DNA of 64,000 nt from contig NZ_JBGCUS010000001.1 in NCBI RefSeq assembly GCF_041415945.1, positions 2,356,001 to 2,420,000 of the forward strand, written 5' to 3'. Position numbers and translations under genes: made by a program. Positions 44,060-53,249 of this stretch are shown here, in pieces. Below the pieces are notes generated by a model. It did not search any database and was not told the origin of the DNA. It worked only from the letters and a program-made list of their open reading frames with translations. Source of the stretch: Ancylobacter sp. IITR112. GTDB taxonomy: Bacteria; Pseudomonadota; Alphaproteobacteria; Rhizobiales; Xanthobacteraceae. Position 1 is the first letter of the stretch; every line of letters begins with the position of its first letter.

Positions 44060-45070
44060 ATGACATCCGCCACCGGCGAGAATTTCGAATCCCTGGATGA
44101 CATGATCATCCGCACGGCGGAATCCACTGCTGCCAATGTCCGCGCCGCCCGGGCCGGCATCGGCGCGGTCATTTTCGGCCAGGAGGCGGTGGTCGAGCGC
44201 ACGCTCGTCACCCTGCTCTCCGGCGGCCACGGGCTGCTCGTCGGCGTGCCGGGCCTCGCCAAGACCAAGCTGGTGGAAACGCTCGGCGTGGTGCTGGGGC
44301 TGGATGCAAGGCGCGTGCAGTTCACCCCTGACCTCATGCCTTCCGACATTCTCGGCGCCGAGGTGCTGGAGGAAAGCGCCGGCGGGCGGCGCTCCTTCCG
44401 CTTCATTCCCGGCCCGGTCTTCGCCCAGCTCCTTATGGCCGACGAGATCAACCGCGCCTCGCCCCGCACCCAGTCGGCGCTGCTGCAATCCATGCAGGAA
44501 GGCCATGTCACGGTCGCCGGCGTGCGCCATGACCTGCCCAAACCCTTCCATGTGCTGGCGACGCAGAACCCGCTGGAGCAGGAGGGCACCTATCCCCTGC
44601 CCGAAGCCCAGCTCGACCGCTTCCTCATGGAAATCGACGTCGATTATCCTGACCGCGAGTCCGAGCGGAAAATCCTGTTCGACACCACCAGCGCCGAGGA
44701 AACCAAGCCGCGCGCGGTGATGACGGCCGAGGAACTCGCCGCCGCCCAGCGTCTGGTTCGCCGCCTGCCGGTGGGCGAATCCGTGGTCGAGGCCATTCTC
44801 ACGCTGGTCCGCTCCGCCCGTCCGGGCTCGGAGGCGGGCGACCTGTCGAAATTCATCGCCTGGGGCCCCGGCCCGCGCGCCTCGCAGTCGCTGATGCTGG
44901 CGGTGCGCGCCCGCGCGCTGCTGGACGGGCGCTACGCGCCCTCGGTGGACGATGTGGTGGCGCTGGCCGAACCCGTGCTCAAGCACCGCATGGCGCTCAC
45001 CTTCGCCGCCCGCGCCGATGGCGAGACCGTGCCGGGCGTGATCGCCAAGCTGGCCAAGCGGATCGGCTGA
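44060..45070 (+). CDS. MoxR-family AAA ATPase
   Basis: 336 residues, an AAA+ chaperone of the MoxR class. Walker A is GVPGLAKTK, Walker B LLMADEINRASPRTQSALLQSMQE, and sensor-1 with the Arg finger region is VLATQNPLEQEGTYPLPEAQLDRFLM. MoxR proteins remodel or insert cofactors into partner proteins and are usually next to a VWA protein. ATG 44060 has CAGGAGC 7 bp upstream. The following DUF58 gene begins 66 bp later, so this is the head of a four-gene module. Confidence 0.95.
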   Translation: MTSATGENFESLDDMIIRTAESTAANVRAARAGIGAVIFGQEAVVERTLVTLLSGGHGLLVGVPGLAKTKLVETLGVVLGLDARRVQFTPDLMPSDILGAEVLEESAGGRRSFRFIPGPVFAQLLMADEINRASPRTQSALLQSMQEGHVTVAGVRHDLPKPFHVLATQNPLEQEGTYPLPEAQLDRFLMEIDVDYPDRESERKILFDTTSAEETKPRAVMTAEELAAAQRLVRRLPVGESVVEAILTLVRSARPGSEAGDLSKFIAWGPGPRASQSLMLAVRARALLDGRYAPSVDDVVALAEPVLKHRMALTFAARADGETVPGVIAKLAKRIG

Positions 45071-45136
45071 GAGCCTGTCGGCATGATTTTGGGCCGCGGC
45101 CGGCGCCGCGAGCCCGTGTGACGGAGACCTGACCGG

Positions 45137-46087
45137 GTGGAGTTCGAGGCCGATACCGCCGTGCGAAGTGCCGCGCAGGATGCTGCCGGCCTCGTCGCCG
45201 CCATGCCCCGGCTGGTGCTGGAGGCGCGCCGCATCGCGGCCAGCGTCTATCACGGCTTGCACGGGCGCCGCCGCGCCGGCACGGGCGAGAATTTCTGGCA
45301 GTACCGCCGCTTCAATGATGGCGAGCCCTCCAACCGCGTCGACTGGCGCCGCTCGGCCCGCGACGATCATCTCTATGTCCGCGAGCGCGAATGGGAGGCC
45401 GCGCACACGGTGTGGATCTGGCCGGACCTCTCCGCCTCCATGGTGTTCGCCTCGCCTCTGGTGTGGGAAACCAAGCGCGACCGCGCGCTCATCCTCGCCT
45501 TCGCGCTGGCGGAGCTTCTGGTGCGCGGCGGCGAGCGGGTCGGCATTCCCGGCGTCATGCGCCCCTCCGCCTCGCGCCGCATCGTCGAGAAGATGGCGGA
45601 ATCGCTGATCCACGCCGCCAGCCTGCCGCAGAGCCTGCCGCCGGCCTTCGCCCCCTCGCCGCTGGCTGAGGTGGTGCTGCTGGGCGACCTGTGGAGCCCG
45701 ACGCGGGAGGTGGTGGCGAGCCTTGGCGGCCTCTCCTCCTCCGGCGCCCATGGCCATGTGGTGCAGGTGTGCGATCCGGCGGAAGAGACCTTCCCCTATT
45801 CCGGCCGCGTCGAGTTCCGCGAGCCGGAAAGCGGCGCGACGCTGACCATCGGGCGGGCCGAGACGGTGCGGGCCGACTATGCCGTCCGCGTTGCCGCCCA
45901 TCGCGACGCCATCCGGCATGAAGCCGAGCGCCATCGCTGGAGCTTCCTCATCCACCGCACCGACCGGCCGGCGAGCGAGGTGCTGCTGGCGCTGCACGCC
46001 CGCATGAGCGGCGGCCATGGCGCGGTGCCGCCGGGCGAAGGCACGGCCGGCGACATGACGGGACAGATGGCGGGGCGTCCGGCATGA
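45137..46087 (+). CDS. DUF58-domain protein
   Basis: 316 residues. The DUF58 core is TGENFWQYRRFNDGEPSNRVDWRRSARDDHLYVREREWEAAHTVWIWPDLSASMVFAS, a von Willebrand A-like domain with the D-x-S-x-S pattern (DLSAS). A second half of VWA-type strands (AEVVLLGDLWSPTREVV) follows. DUF58 proteins accompany MoxR ATPases everywhere. The start is GTG 45137, with GGAGAC about 10 bp upstream. Its stop overlaps the next gene by ATGA. Confidence 0.93.
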   Translation: MEFEADTAVRSAAQDAAGLVAAMPRLVLEARRIAASVYHGLHGRRRAGTGENFWQYRRFNDGEPSNRVDWRRSARDDHLYVREREWEAAHTVWIWPDLSASMVFASPLVWETKRDRALILAFALAELLVRGGERVGIPGVMRPSASRRIVEKMAESLIHAASLPQSLPPAFAPSPLAEVVLLGDLWSPTREVVASLGGLSSSGAHGHVVQVCDPAEETFPYSGRVEFREPESGATLTIGRAETVRADYAVRVAAHRDAIRHEAERHRWSFLIHRTDRPASEVLLALHARMSGGHGAVPPGEGTAGDMTGQMAGRPA

Positions 46088-49005
46088 GCGGTCTGTTCGG
46101 CCTTCCCCTCGCCTTCGCCACCCCGCTGCTGCTCACCGCGCTCGCCGCCCTCCCGCTGCTGTGGTTCCTGCTGCGCCTCGTGCCGCCGCGCCCGCGCCGG
46201 CTCGCCTTCGCGCCGATGCGGCTGCTGCTCGACATTCCGCCGAAAGAGGAAACCCCGGCCCGCACGCCCTGGTGGCTCACCGTGCTGCGCCTCTTGCTGG
46301 CGGCGATCATCATTCTCGCCGCCGCCGGGCCGATCTGGAATCCGCCGGTCGCCGGCCCGGCCTCGTCCGGCCCGGTGGTGCTGCTGATCGATTCCGGCTG
46401 GCCCGCCGCCGCCGGCTGGTCGGCCCGCCGCGCCAGCGCCGAGGGCGTGGTGGCCGATGCCGATCTTGACGGGCGCGGCGTCATCCTCATCCCCACCGGC
46501 GAGCCGCCGCTCGAACCCCGGGCGATGACCCCGCGCGAGGCGCGCGAGCGGCTGCGCACGCTCGCCCCCGTGGCTTTCGTGCCCGACCGAGCGCCGGCCT
46601 TCGCCAGCCTCGCCAAGGCGCTCGCCGCCGCCCCTGAGGCCAGCGTGATCTATCTCTCCGACGGCGTCGCGCTCGATACACCCGGCACCGCGCCGGCCGA
46701 TCTGGCCGCCATCGTCGGCAACCGCCCGCTCACCACGCTGGTTGACGGGGTGCGCGCGCCGCTGGCGCTGGCGGCTGCCGACAATGCGGTTGACGCGCTG
46801 ACCGTGAAGGTGCTGCGCGCCGGCCGCGACACCGCTCCGCGCGCCGGCGCGGTCCGCGCCTATGACATGCGCGGCCTGCCGCTGGGCGAGGCGCCCTACA
46901 GTTTCGCCGCCGGCGCCACCGAGGCGGACGCCCGCTTCGACCTGCCGGTGGAAATCCGCAACGAGGTGGCGCGTCTCGACATTGCCGACGAGGCTTCCGC
47001 CGGCGCGGTGCAACTGCTCGACAAGCGCTGGCGCCGCCGCACGGTCGGCGTCGTCTCCGGCGTCGCCGCCGACCAGCGCCAGCCGCTGCTCGCCCCCTCC
47101 TATTACCTCACCCGCGCGCTCGCCCCCTTCGCCGATATCCGTACCGCCGACGGCGCCTCGACCGCCGAGGCGGTGGACCGCTTCATCGAGCAGAAGCTGC
47201 CGGTCATCATCCTGTCCGATGTCGGCACGCTGCCGGCGGAGACGCAGGCCCGCCTTGCCCGCTGGGTCGAGGGCGGGGGCGTGCTCATCCGCTTCGCCGG
47301 CCCGCGCCTCGCCAATGGCTCGGACGAGCTGGTGCCGGTGACGCTGCGGCGTGGCGGCCGGGTGCTCGGCGGCTCACTGTCCTGGGAACAGCCGCAGTCG
47401 CTCGGCGGCTTCACCACGGAGGGGCCGTTCCGCGATGTCGCCGTGCCGGACGATGTCACGGTGAACCGCCAGGTGCTGGCCGAGCCGGACGGGCTGCTCG
47501 CCTCCCGCACCTGGGCGACGCTGTCCGACGGCACCCCGCTCGTCACCGGCGAGCGGCGCGGCGCCGGCACGCTGGTGCTGTTCCACGTCACCGCCGACAC
47601 CTCCTGGTCCAACCTGCCGATCTCGGGCGCTTTCGTCGAAATGCTGCGCCGGGTGGTGGCGCTGGGCGGGGCCACCGCCAGCGAGGCCTCGGCGGACGCC
47701 ACCGGCGGCACGGTGCTGAATGGCGAGACGCTCGCCCCCACCCGGCTGCTCGACGGCTTCGGCGCCTTCCGCCCGACCATGCCGACCGCCAAGGCCATTC
47801 CCGTCGGCTATCGCGGCCGCGCCAGCGCCGACCATCCACCTGGCTTTTACGGCCCGCCGGACGGGCTGGTGGCGGTCAACGCCCTGTTGCCGCGTGACCG
47901 GCTGGTGGCGCTGGACCTATCAAGCCTCGGCCGGCTGGAGCCCTATCGCGACAGCACCCCGCGCGATCTGCGCGCACCGCTGCTGGTGGCGCTGCTCGCC
48001 CTCATGCTCATCGACGCCATGATCGTGTTCCTGCTCGCCGGCGGCTTCGCCCGACTCACCGCCCGCCGCGCTGCGAAAGGTGTCACCGGCGGCGCCGCCG
48101 CGCTGCTCCTCGCCTTCGGCCTCGCCGCCGGCACCCCAAGCGAGGCGCTGGCACAGCCCAAGCCCGTGACCACGCCGCTCGCCCAGAGCGCGCCCGCCTC
48201 CCAACAAGCCGTGCCTGCCGCTGCACCGGAAAAGCCGATGACGCCGGGCGAACTCGATTTCGCGCTGCAGGCGACCAATTCCACCCGCCTCGCCTATGTC
48301 GTCACCGGCGATGCCGACACCGACGCCATCAGCCGCGCCGGGCTGAAGGGGCTGACCGATTTCCTCGGCGAGCGCACGGCGCTGGAAGCCGGCGAGCCAA
48401 TGGGCGTCGACATCTCCCGCGACGAGCTGTCCTTCTTCCCGCTGCTCTACTGGCCGATCGTGCCCGGCAGCGAACGCCCGAGCCCGCAGACGCTGGCGCG
48501 CATCGACGCCTTCATGAAGCAGGGCGGCACCGTCATCTTCGACACGCGCGACGCCGAGACCACCTTGCCCGGCACCAATGGCGCCGGCTCGCCCGCCAAT
48601 GCGACTCTGCGCGCCATTCTCGAAGGGCTCGACATTCCCGAACTGGAGCCGGTGCCGCGCGACCATGTGCTGACCAAGGCGTTCTATCTGCTGCGCGACT
48701 TCCCCGGCCGCTTCACCGGCGGCACCACCTGGGTCGAGGCGCTGCCGGCGGCGGATGCGGCGGAAGAGCGCCCGGCCCGCGCCGGCGACGGCGTGTCGCC
48801 GGTCGTCATCACCTCCAACGACCTCGCCGGCGCCTGGGCGGTGGACGAGTTCGGCCAGCCCCTGCTCCCGGTCTCCGAGGGCGGTCCGCGCCAGCGCGAA
48901 CTGGCCTACCGGGCCGGCGCCAATCTCGTGATGTATGTGCTCACCGGCAACTACAAGGCCGATCAGGTGCATGTGCCGGCGCTGCTGGAAAGGCTGGGGC
49001 AGTGA
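46084..49005 (+). CDS. BatA-N-terminal/DUF4159 membrane protein
   Basis: 973 residues. Residues about 1-90 match the aerotolerance regulator (BatA) N-terminus, with two transmembrane helices (ATPLLLTALAALPLLWFLL and WWLTVLRLLLAAIIILAAAGPIW). A VWA-like domain (GPVVLLIDSGWPAAAGW, lacking the MIDAS serines) and a long extracytoplasmic middle follow, then a helix near residues 640-660, and the DUF4159 domain from about residue 740 to the end (LDFALQATNSTRLAYVVTGDADTDAISRAGLKGLTDFL). DUF4159 is glutamine amidotransferase-like. It overlaps the DUF58 gene by 4 bp. Confidence 0.9.
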   Translation: MSGLFGLPLAFATPLLLTALAALPLLWFLLRLVPPRPRRLAFAPMRLLLDIPPKEETPARTPWWLTVLRLLLAAIIILAAAGPIWNPPVAGPASSGPVVLLIDSGWPAAAGWSARRASAEGVVADADLDGRGVILIPTGEPPLEPRAMTPREARERLRTLAPVAFVPDRAPAFASLAKALAAAPEASVIYLSDGVALDTPGTAPADLAAIVGNRPLTTLVDGVRAPLALAAADNAVDALTVKVLRAGRDTAPRAGAVRAYDMRGLPLGEAPYSFAAGATEADARFDLPVEIRNEVARLDIADEASAGAVQLLDKRWRRRTVGVVSGVAADQRQPLLAPSYYLTRALAPFADIRTADGASTAEAVDRFIEQKLPVIILSDVGTLPAETQARLARWVEGGGVLIRFAGPRLANGSDELVPVTLRRGGRVLGGSLSWEQPQSLGGFTTEGPFRDVAVPDDVTVNRQVLAEPDGLLASRTWATLSDGTPLVTGERRGAGTLVLFHVTADTSWSNLPISGAFVEMLRRVVALGGATASEASADATGGTVLNGETLAPTRLLDGFGAFRPTMPTAKAIPVGYRGRASADHPPGFYGPPDGLVAVNALLPRDRLVALDLSSLGRLEPYRDSTPRDLRAPLLVALLALMLIDAMIVFLLAGGFARLTARRAAKGVTGGAAALLLAFGLAAGTPSEALAQPKPVTTPLAQSAPASQQAVPAAAPEKPMTPGELDFALQATNSTRLAYVVTGDADTDAISRAGLKGLTDFLGERTALEAGEPMGVDISRDELSFFPLLYWPIVPGSERPSPQTLARIDAFMKQGGTVIFDTRDAETTLPGTNGAGSPANATLRAILEGLDIPELEPVPRDHVLTKAFYLLRDFPGRFTGGTTWVEALPAADAAEERPARAGDGVSPVVITSNDLAGAWAVDEFGQPLLPVSEGGPRQRELAYRAGANLVMYVLTGNYKADQVHVPALLERLGQ

Positions 49006-49026
49006 GGAGCATCATCACTCAGTCGT

Positions 49027-49118
49027 CGTCATCCCGGCCAAAGGCGAAGCCGCAGAGCCGGGATCGCTCTCCATTCTGCATGCGATCCCGGCGCGGCCTG
49101 CGGCCGTCCGGGATGACG
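49027..49118. repeat. Dispersed palindromic repeat, family A (copy 2)
   Basis: Starts CGTCATCCCGGCCA, with GAGCCGGGATCG and GCGATCCCGGCGC in the middle, and ends GTCCGGGATGACG. It lies in the 142-bp gap between the third and fourth genes of the MoxR module, which are otherwise tightly packed. Confidence 0.88.
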
Positions 49119-49147
49119 GCTGGCGGAACCGCTGACGGACCCCACGC

Positions 49148-51220
49148 ATGAATCTCGGCCTCGCCTTCGATCCGCTGATCCCGCTGCCCTGGCTCATCGC
49201 CGCCGCTGTGCTGGCCGGCGCCGTGGCGCTGCTGGTCGTCGTCTCGCGCACGCGCGGCTCGCTGCTGCGCGCGCTCGCCATCGCGCTGGCCGTGCTGGCG
49301 CTGGCCAATCCCTCGCTGACACGCGAGGAGCGCGAGCCGCTTTCCACCGTCGTCGCCGTCGTCGTCGACCAGAGCGCGAGCCAGGATTTCGGCGACCGCA
49401 CCCAGATGACGCAGGCCGCCCGCGCCGAGCTCGACAGCCGGCTCGCCCGGCTGCGCGAACAGGGCGCCGAGATCCGCTTCATCGACGCCGGCGGCGGCGC
49501 CGGCGAGGTGGACGGCACGCGCCTGTTCACCGCGCTCTCCGCCGGCCTCGCCGATGTGCCGCCCGAGCGGGTGGCCGGCGCCATCTTCCTCACCGACGGG
49601 CGGGTGCACGACATCCCCGCCACCGTCGCCGCGCTCGGCTTCCGCGCGCCGGTGCATGCCATCATCTCCGGCCATGAGGGCGAGCGCGACCGCCGCGTGG
49701 CGCTCACCTCCACCCCGCGCTTCGGCATTGTCGGCCAGAACCAGACCATCGGCTTCCGCGTCGAGGATGAGGGCGCCCCGGCCGGCGCGCGCGTGTCCGT
49801 CACCGTGCGCCGCGACGGCGAGGTGGTGGCGCGCCCCATCGTCACCGCTGGCCAGCCGGCCGAGGTGGATGTCGAGATCACCCATGCCGGCGCCAATATC
49901 GTCGAGATCGAAGCGGCCGGGCTGGAAGGCGAACTGACCCCGGTGAACAACCGCGCCGCCGTCTCCATCGACGGGGTGCGCGACAAGCTGCGCGTGCTGC
50001 TCGTCTCCGGCGAGCCGCATGTCGGCGAGCGCACCTGGCGCAACCTGTTGAAATCCGACGCCAATGTCGATCTCGTCCACTTCACCATCCTGCGCCCGCC
50101 GGAGAAGCAGGACGGCACGCCGATCAACGAGCTGTCGCTCATCGCCTTCCCCACGCGCGAGCTGTTCCAGCAGAAGATCAAGGATTTCGACCTCATCATT
50201 TTCGACCGCTACGCCCAGCAGGGCGTGCTGCCGATGATCTATTTCGACAATATCGTGCGCTATGTCGAAGAGGGCGGCGCGCTGCTGGTGGCGGCCGGCA
50301 CCGACTACATCTCCGACGGCTCGGTCTATTACACCCCGCTCGACGCCATCCTGCCCGCCGGCCCGACCGGGCAGATGACCGAGACGCCCTACCGCCCGCA
50401 GCTCACGCAGGCTGGCCAGCGCCACCCCGTCACCCGCGCCCTGCCGGGCTCGGAGAGCACGCCGCCGGCCTGGTCGCGCTTCTTTCGCCTGGTCGACACC
50501 GATGGCGCGCGCGGCACCAGCGTGATGGACGGGCCGAACGGCAAGCCCGTCGTGCTGCTCGACCGCGTCGGCGAGGGCCGCGTCGCCTTGCTGCTGTCGG
50601 ATCATTTCTGGCTGTGGGCGCGCGGCTATGAGGGCGGCGGGCCGCATATCGACCTGCTGCGCCGGCTCTCGCATTGGCTGATGAAGGAGCCGGACCTTGA
50701 GGAGGAGCGGCTGCGCATGGTGGCCAGCGGCGGCGATATCATGGTCGAGCGCCAGACCATGGGCGACAGCGCCCCGCCGGTGACCATCACCACCCCCACC
50801 GGCGCCACCCGGCAGGTGACGCTGGAACCCGCCGCGCCGGGCCTGTTCCGCGTCACCTTCCCCGCCGACACGCTCGGCCTGTGGCGCGCCAGCGACGGCA
50901 CCCACACCGCGCTGGTGAATATCGGCCCGCTCAACCCGCGCGAATTCGCCGAGGTAACCTCGACCACGCAGACGCTGCGCCCGATCCTGGAAGCGACCGG
51001 CGGCGGCGTCTGGCGCATGGCGGACCTCGCCGGCGGGGTGCCGCGCGTCGTCGCGGTGCGCTCGGGCGAGCGTTTCGCCGGCGAGGACTGGATGGGCCTC
51101 GCCATGCGCGATGTCTCGGTGGTGCGCGGGCTCGGCCTGTTCCCGCTCTTCGCCGGCCTCTCCGGCCTGCTGATCCTGCTCGCCGGCGTCGCCGCCGCCT
51201 GGGCGCGCGAGGGGCGGTAG
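49148..51220 (+). CDS. Membrane protein with VWA/amidotransferase-like domain
   Basis: 690 residues. Two N-terminal helices (LPWLIAAAVLAGAVALLVVV and LLRALAIALAVLALANP) precede a VWA-like domain with a MIDAS motif (VVAVVVDQSASQ, D-x-S-x-S) and a threonine in LTDGRVHD. A class I glutamine amidotransferase-like segment (KLRVLLVSGEPHVGERTWRNLLK ... DLIIFDRYAQQGVLP) follows. The C-terminus has a last helix (GLFPLFAGLSGLLILLAGVAAAWA). Most of it is extracytoplasmic. With the previous three genes it makes a MoxR-type module whose substrate is unknown. Confidence 0.87.
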   Translation: MNLGLAFDPLIPLPWLIAAAVLAGAVALLVVVSRTRGSLLRALAIALAVLALANPSLTREEREPLSTVVAVVVDQSASQDFGDRTQMTQAARAELDSRLARLREQGAEIRFIDAGGGAGEVDGTRLFTALSAGLADVPPERVAGAIFLTDGRVHDIPATVAALGFRAPVHAIISGHEGERDRRVALTSTPRFGIVGQNQTIGFRVEDEGAPAGARVSVTVRRDGEVVARPIVTAGQPAEVDVEITHAGANIVEIEAAGLEGELTPVNNRAAVSIDGVRDKLRVLLVSGEPHVGERTWRNLLKSDANVDLVHFTILRPPEKQDGTPINELSLIAFPTRELFQQKIKDFDLIIFDRYAQQGVLPMIYFDNIVRYVEEGGALLVAAGTDYISDGSVYYTPLDAILPAGPTGQMTETPYRPQLTQAGQRHPVTRALPGSESTPPAWSRFFRLVDTDGARGTSVMDGPNGKPVVLLDRVGEGRVALLLSDHFWLWARGYEGGGPHIDLLRRLSHWLMKEPDLEEERLRMVASGGDIMVERQTMGDSAPPVTITTPTGATRQVTLEPAAPGLFRVTFPADTLGLWRASDGTHTALVNIGPLNPREFAEVTSTTQTLRPILEATGGGVWRMADLAGGVPRVVAVRSGERFAGEDWMGLAMRDVSVVRGLGLFPLFAGLSGLLILLAGVAAAWAREGR

Positions 51221-51318
51221 GGCCGCCCCTGCGCGTGGCTTCTGCATAAGCGGGGCGCCGGGGCTGGCCCCCGCGCTTGCGACCGGTCATGTTCGTGCGC
51301 CAACGACTCGGAGCACCC

Positions 51319-51846
51319 ATGAACCGCATCTATGGCTTCATCGCCGCCAGCCTCGATGGCTACATCGCCGACCCCAATGGGCGCCTCGACTGGCTCACCC
51401 CGTTCGACGATGTCGATTCCGGCTATGGCGCCTTCATCGCCGCGATCGGCACGGTGGTGATGGGCCGGGCGACCTATGAGGCGGTTCGGGCGATGCCCGG
51501 CGACTGGCTCTATGCCGGCAAGCGCGCACTCATCGTGACCTCCCGCCCCCTCGCCAACGCCCCTGACGGGGTGGAGGCGTGGCAGGACGGCGTGGCGGCC
51601 CTGATCGACCATGTGCGCGGGGGCGAGAGCGAGGGCGCCGCGTGGGTCGTCGGCGGCGGCGGGCTGCAGGCGGCCTTCATCGCCGCCGGCGCGTTTGATC
51701 GGCTGGACCTGTTCGTCATCCCCGTGCTGCTCGGCGGCGGCGTGCCGCTGTTCCCGCCCGGCGTCACGCCCGCCCGCCGGCTGACGCTGGAAGACACCGA
51801 GCGCTACGCCAACGGCATGGTGCGCCTGCGCTACGCGCTTTCCTGA
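51319..51846 (+). CDS. Dihydrofolate-reductase-fold protein (RibD C-domain-like)
   Basis: 175 residues. GFIAASLDGYIADPNGRLDWL opens the fold as in the YyaP/YwjB proteins. TVVMGRATYEAVRAMPGDWLY holds the NADPH-binding GRxTYE. WVVGGGGLQAAFIAAGAFDRLDLFVIPVLLGGGVPLFPPG is the second nucleotide block. These stand-alone proteins are not the folate enzyme itself and lack a proven substrate. ATG 51319 is used because the frame upstream lacks homology. It converges on a GNAT gene and overlaps it by 16 bp. Confidence 0.9.
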   Translation: MNRIYGFIAASLDGYIADPNGRLDWLTPFDDVDSGYGAFIAAIGTVVMGRATYEAVRAMPGDWLYAGKRALIVTSRPLANAPDGVEAWQDGVAALIDHVRGGESEGAAWVVGGGGLQAAFIAAGAFDRLDLFVIPVLLGGGVPLFPPGVTPARRLTLEDTERYANGMVRLRYALS

Positions 51847-52373
51847 ACCGCCACCGGGGAGAACGCCTTGCGCACCGCGCCGCGCACCGCGTCCAGCGGC
51901 GTGGCGTCGAGCGGGCACACCAGCACCCGCGCCGGGTCCACCGGGCCGGGCAGGCTCACCTGCCCGCGCGGCACGCGCTGAAAGCCCATGCGGCCATAAT
52001 AGGGCTCGTCGCCTACCAGCATCACCGCCCGCGCCGCGCCCTCTTCACCCAGCGCCGCCCGCGCCGCCTCCAGCGCCCGCTCCACCAGCCGCCGGCCGAT
52101 GCCGTGCGAGCGGAAGGGCGGCTCGACGGTGAGCGGGCCGAGCAGCAGCGCCGGCAGTTCGCCGATCAGGATCGGCGTCAGCCGCACCGAGCCGACCAGC
52201 ATGGTGCCGATGGAAGCGGTGAAGGAGAGGTCGCGCCGGTGCGGGTTGCCCTCGCGCAGCCGGAAGGCGGTGCGGGCATAGCGGCCGGGGCCGAAGGTGC
52301 GGGCGATCAGCCGCTCGATGGCGGCATCGTCGGCGGGCGTCTCGGGCAGCAGGGAAATGGAAAGCTCGGTCAT
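51831..52373 (-). CDS. GNAT-family N-acetyltransferase (YhbS-like)
   Basis: 180 residues. SLLPETPADDAAIERLIARTFGPGRYARTAFRLREG is the YhbS-type start. LGPLTVEPPFRSHGIGRRLVERALEAAR is motif A for acetyl-CoA, and AVMLVGDEPYYGRMGFQRVP is motif B. Substrate is unknown. Its 3' end overlaps the convergent DHFR-fold gene by 16 bp, so antisense transcription is possible. The 244-bp gap to the next gene contains no supported feature. Confidence 0.9.
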   Translation of the reverse strand: MTELSISLLPETPADDAAIERLIARTFGPGRYARTAFRLREGNPHRRDLSFTASIGTMLVGSVRLTPILIGELPALLLGPLTVEPPFRSHGIGRRLVERALEAARAALGEEGAARAVMLVGDEPYYGRMGFQRVPRGQVSLPGPVDPARVLVCPLDATPLDAVRGAVRKAFSPVAVQESA

Positions 52374-52617
52374 CGGGGCACTCGGCGCTCAGGATCGGCG
52401 GGTCGCCGCACCGAGCGGCCGTCGATCACGGCAGCCGGCGGGCGCGGACGGGCAGGCACACGCGCGCAAGGGCGCGGCGGGCTCGCTCGTCTCGTCGTCG
52501 CTGGGCCGGCAACCGGAACATCGGGCTTTCCTCGATCGGACGCGCCCGATAGCACGGACCGCGCGCGAGGTCGAGCCGTTGCCGGCCCCGCGCGCGATGG
52601 ATTAGCCTGTCCGCCTC

Positions 52618-53145
52618 ATGACCCCGCCCGACATCCGCGCCCTCGCCCTGGAAGCCGCCACCATCGACGCCCTCGCCGCCCTGCTGATCGAGACGGTGGC
52701 GGGCGGCGGCTCGGTCGGCTTCATGCACCCGGTGGCGCCGGAAAAAGCCGCCGCCTTCGCCCGCGCCAGCCTGGAAGCGGCGGCGCGGGGCGAGCGCATC
52801 GTCTTCGGCGCCTTTGTCGACGGCGTGCTCGCCAGCACCGTGACGCTGCTGCTCGCTCTGCCGGAGAACCAGCCGCACCGCGCCGAGATCGCCAAGATGA
52901 TGACCGCTCCCGCCTTTCGCGGCCGGGGCCTTGCCCGCGCGCTGCTGATCGAGGCTGAGCGCGAGGCGGTGGCGCGGGGGCGCACGCTGCTGGTGCTCGA
53001 CACCGCCGAGCAGGAAGGCGCGGCCGGGCTCTATGAGAAAGCCGGGTTCATCCGCGTCGGCGCCATCCCGGATTTCGCGCTGAAGCCGCATGGCGGGCTC
53101 ACCGCGACGCTGCTCTATGTGAAGCGCCTCGCCCCCGCAGGCTGA
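52618..53145 (+). CDS. GNAT-family N-acetyltransferase
   Basis: 175 residues. KMMTAPAFRGRGLARALLIEAEREAVARGRTLLVLDT is motif A and the following strand, and GAAGLYEKAGFIRVGAIPDFALKPHGGLTATLLYVKRL is motif B and the C-terminus. The N-terminal VETVAGGGSVGFMHPVAPEKAAAFA is typical of the small-molecule GNATs whose members acetylate amino acids or antibiotics. The start at 52618 lacks a clear ribosome-binding site. Confidence 0.88.
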   Translation: MTPPDIRALALEAATIDALAALLIETVAGGGSVGFMHPVAPEKAAAFARASLEAAARGERIVFGAFVDGVLASTVTLLLALPENQPHRAEIAKMMTAPAFRGRGLARALLIEAEREAVARGRTLLVLDTAEQEGAAGLYEKAGFIRVGAIPDFALKPHGGLTATLLYVKRLAPAG

Positions 53146-53249
53146 TTCACCGGCATCCGCGCAAGACCGCCCTCTTCTTCGTGCAAACGGGAAAACTGGC
53201 CTCATCCGCCGCGCGCCCTATTGTCAGGGGCCTTAAAGGGAGAGCGCGC

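Noticed and set aside
43814..46018. A 734-codon reverse-strand open frame across the MoxR and DUF58 genes
   Set aside because: Same cause. Forward frames have the MoxR Walker motifs and the DUF58 core.
49019..51247. A 742-codon reverse-strand open frame across the 690-residue membrane protein
   Set aside because: Shadow of the forward gene, with no signal or domain.
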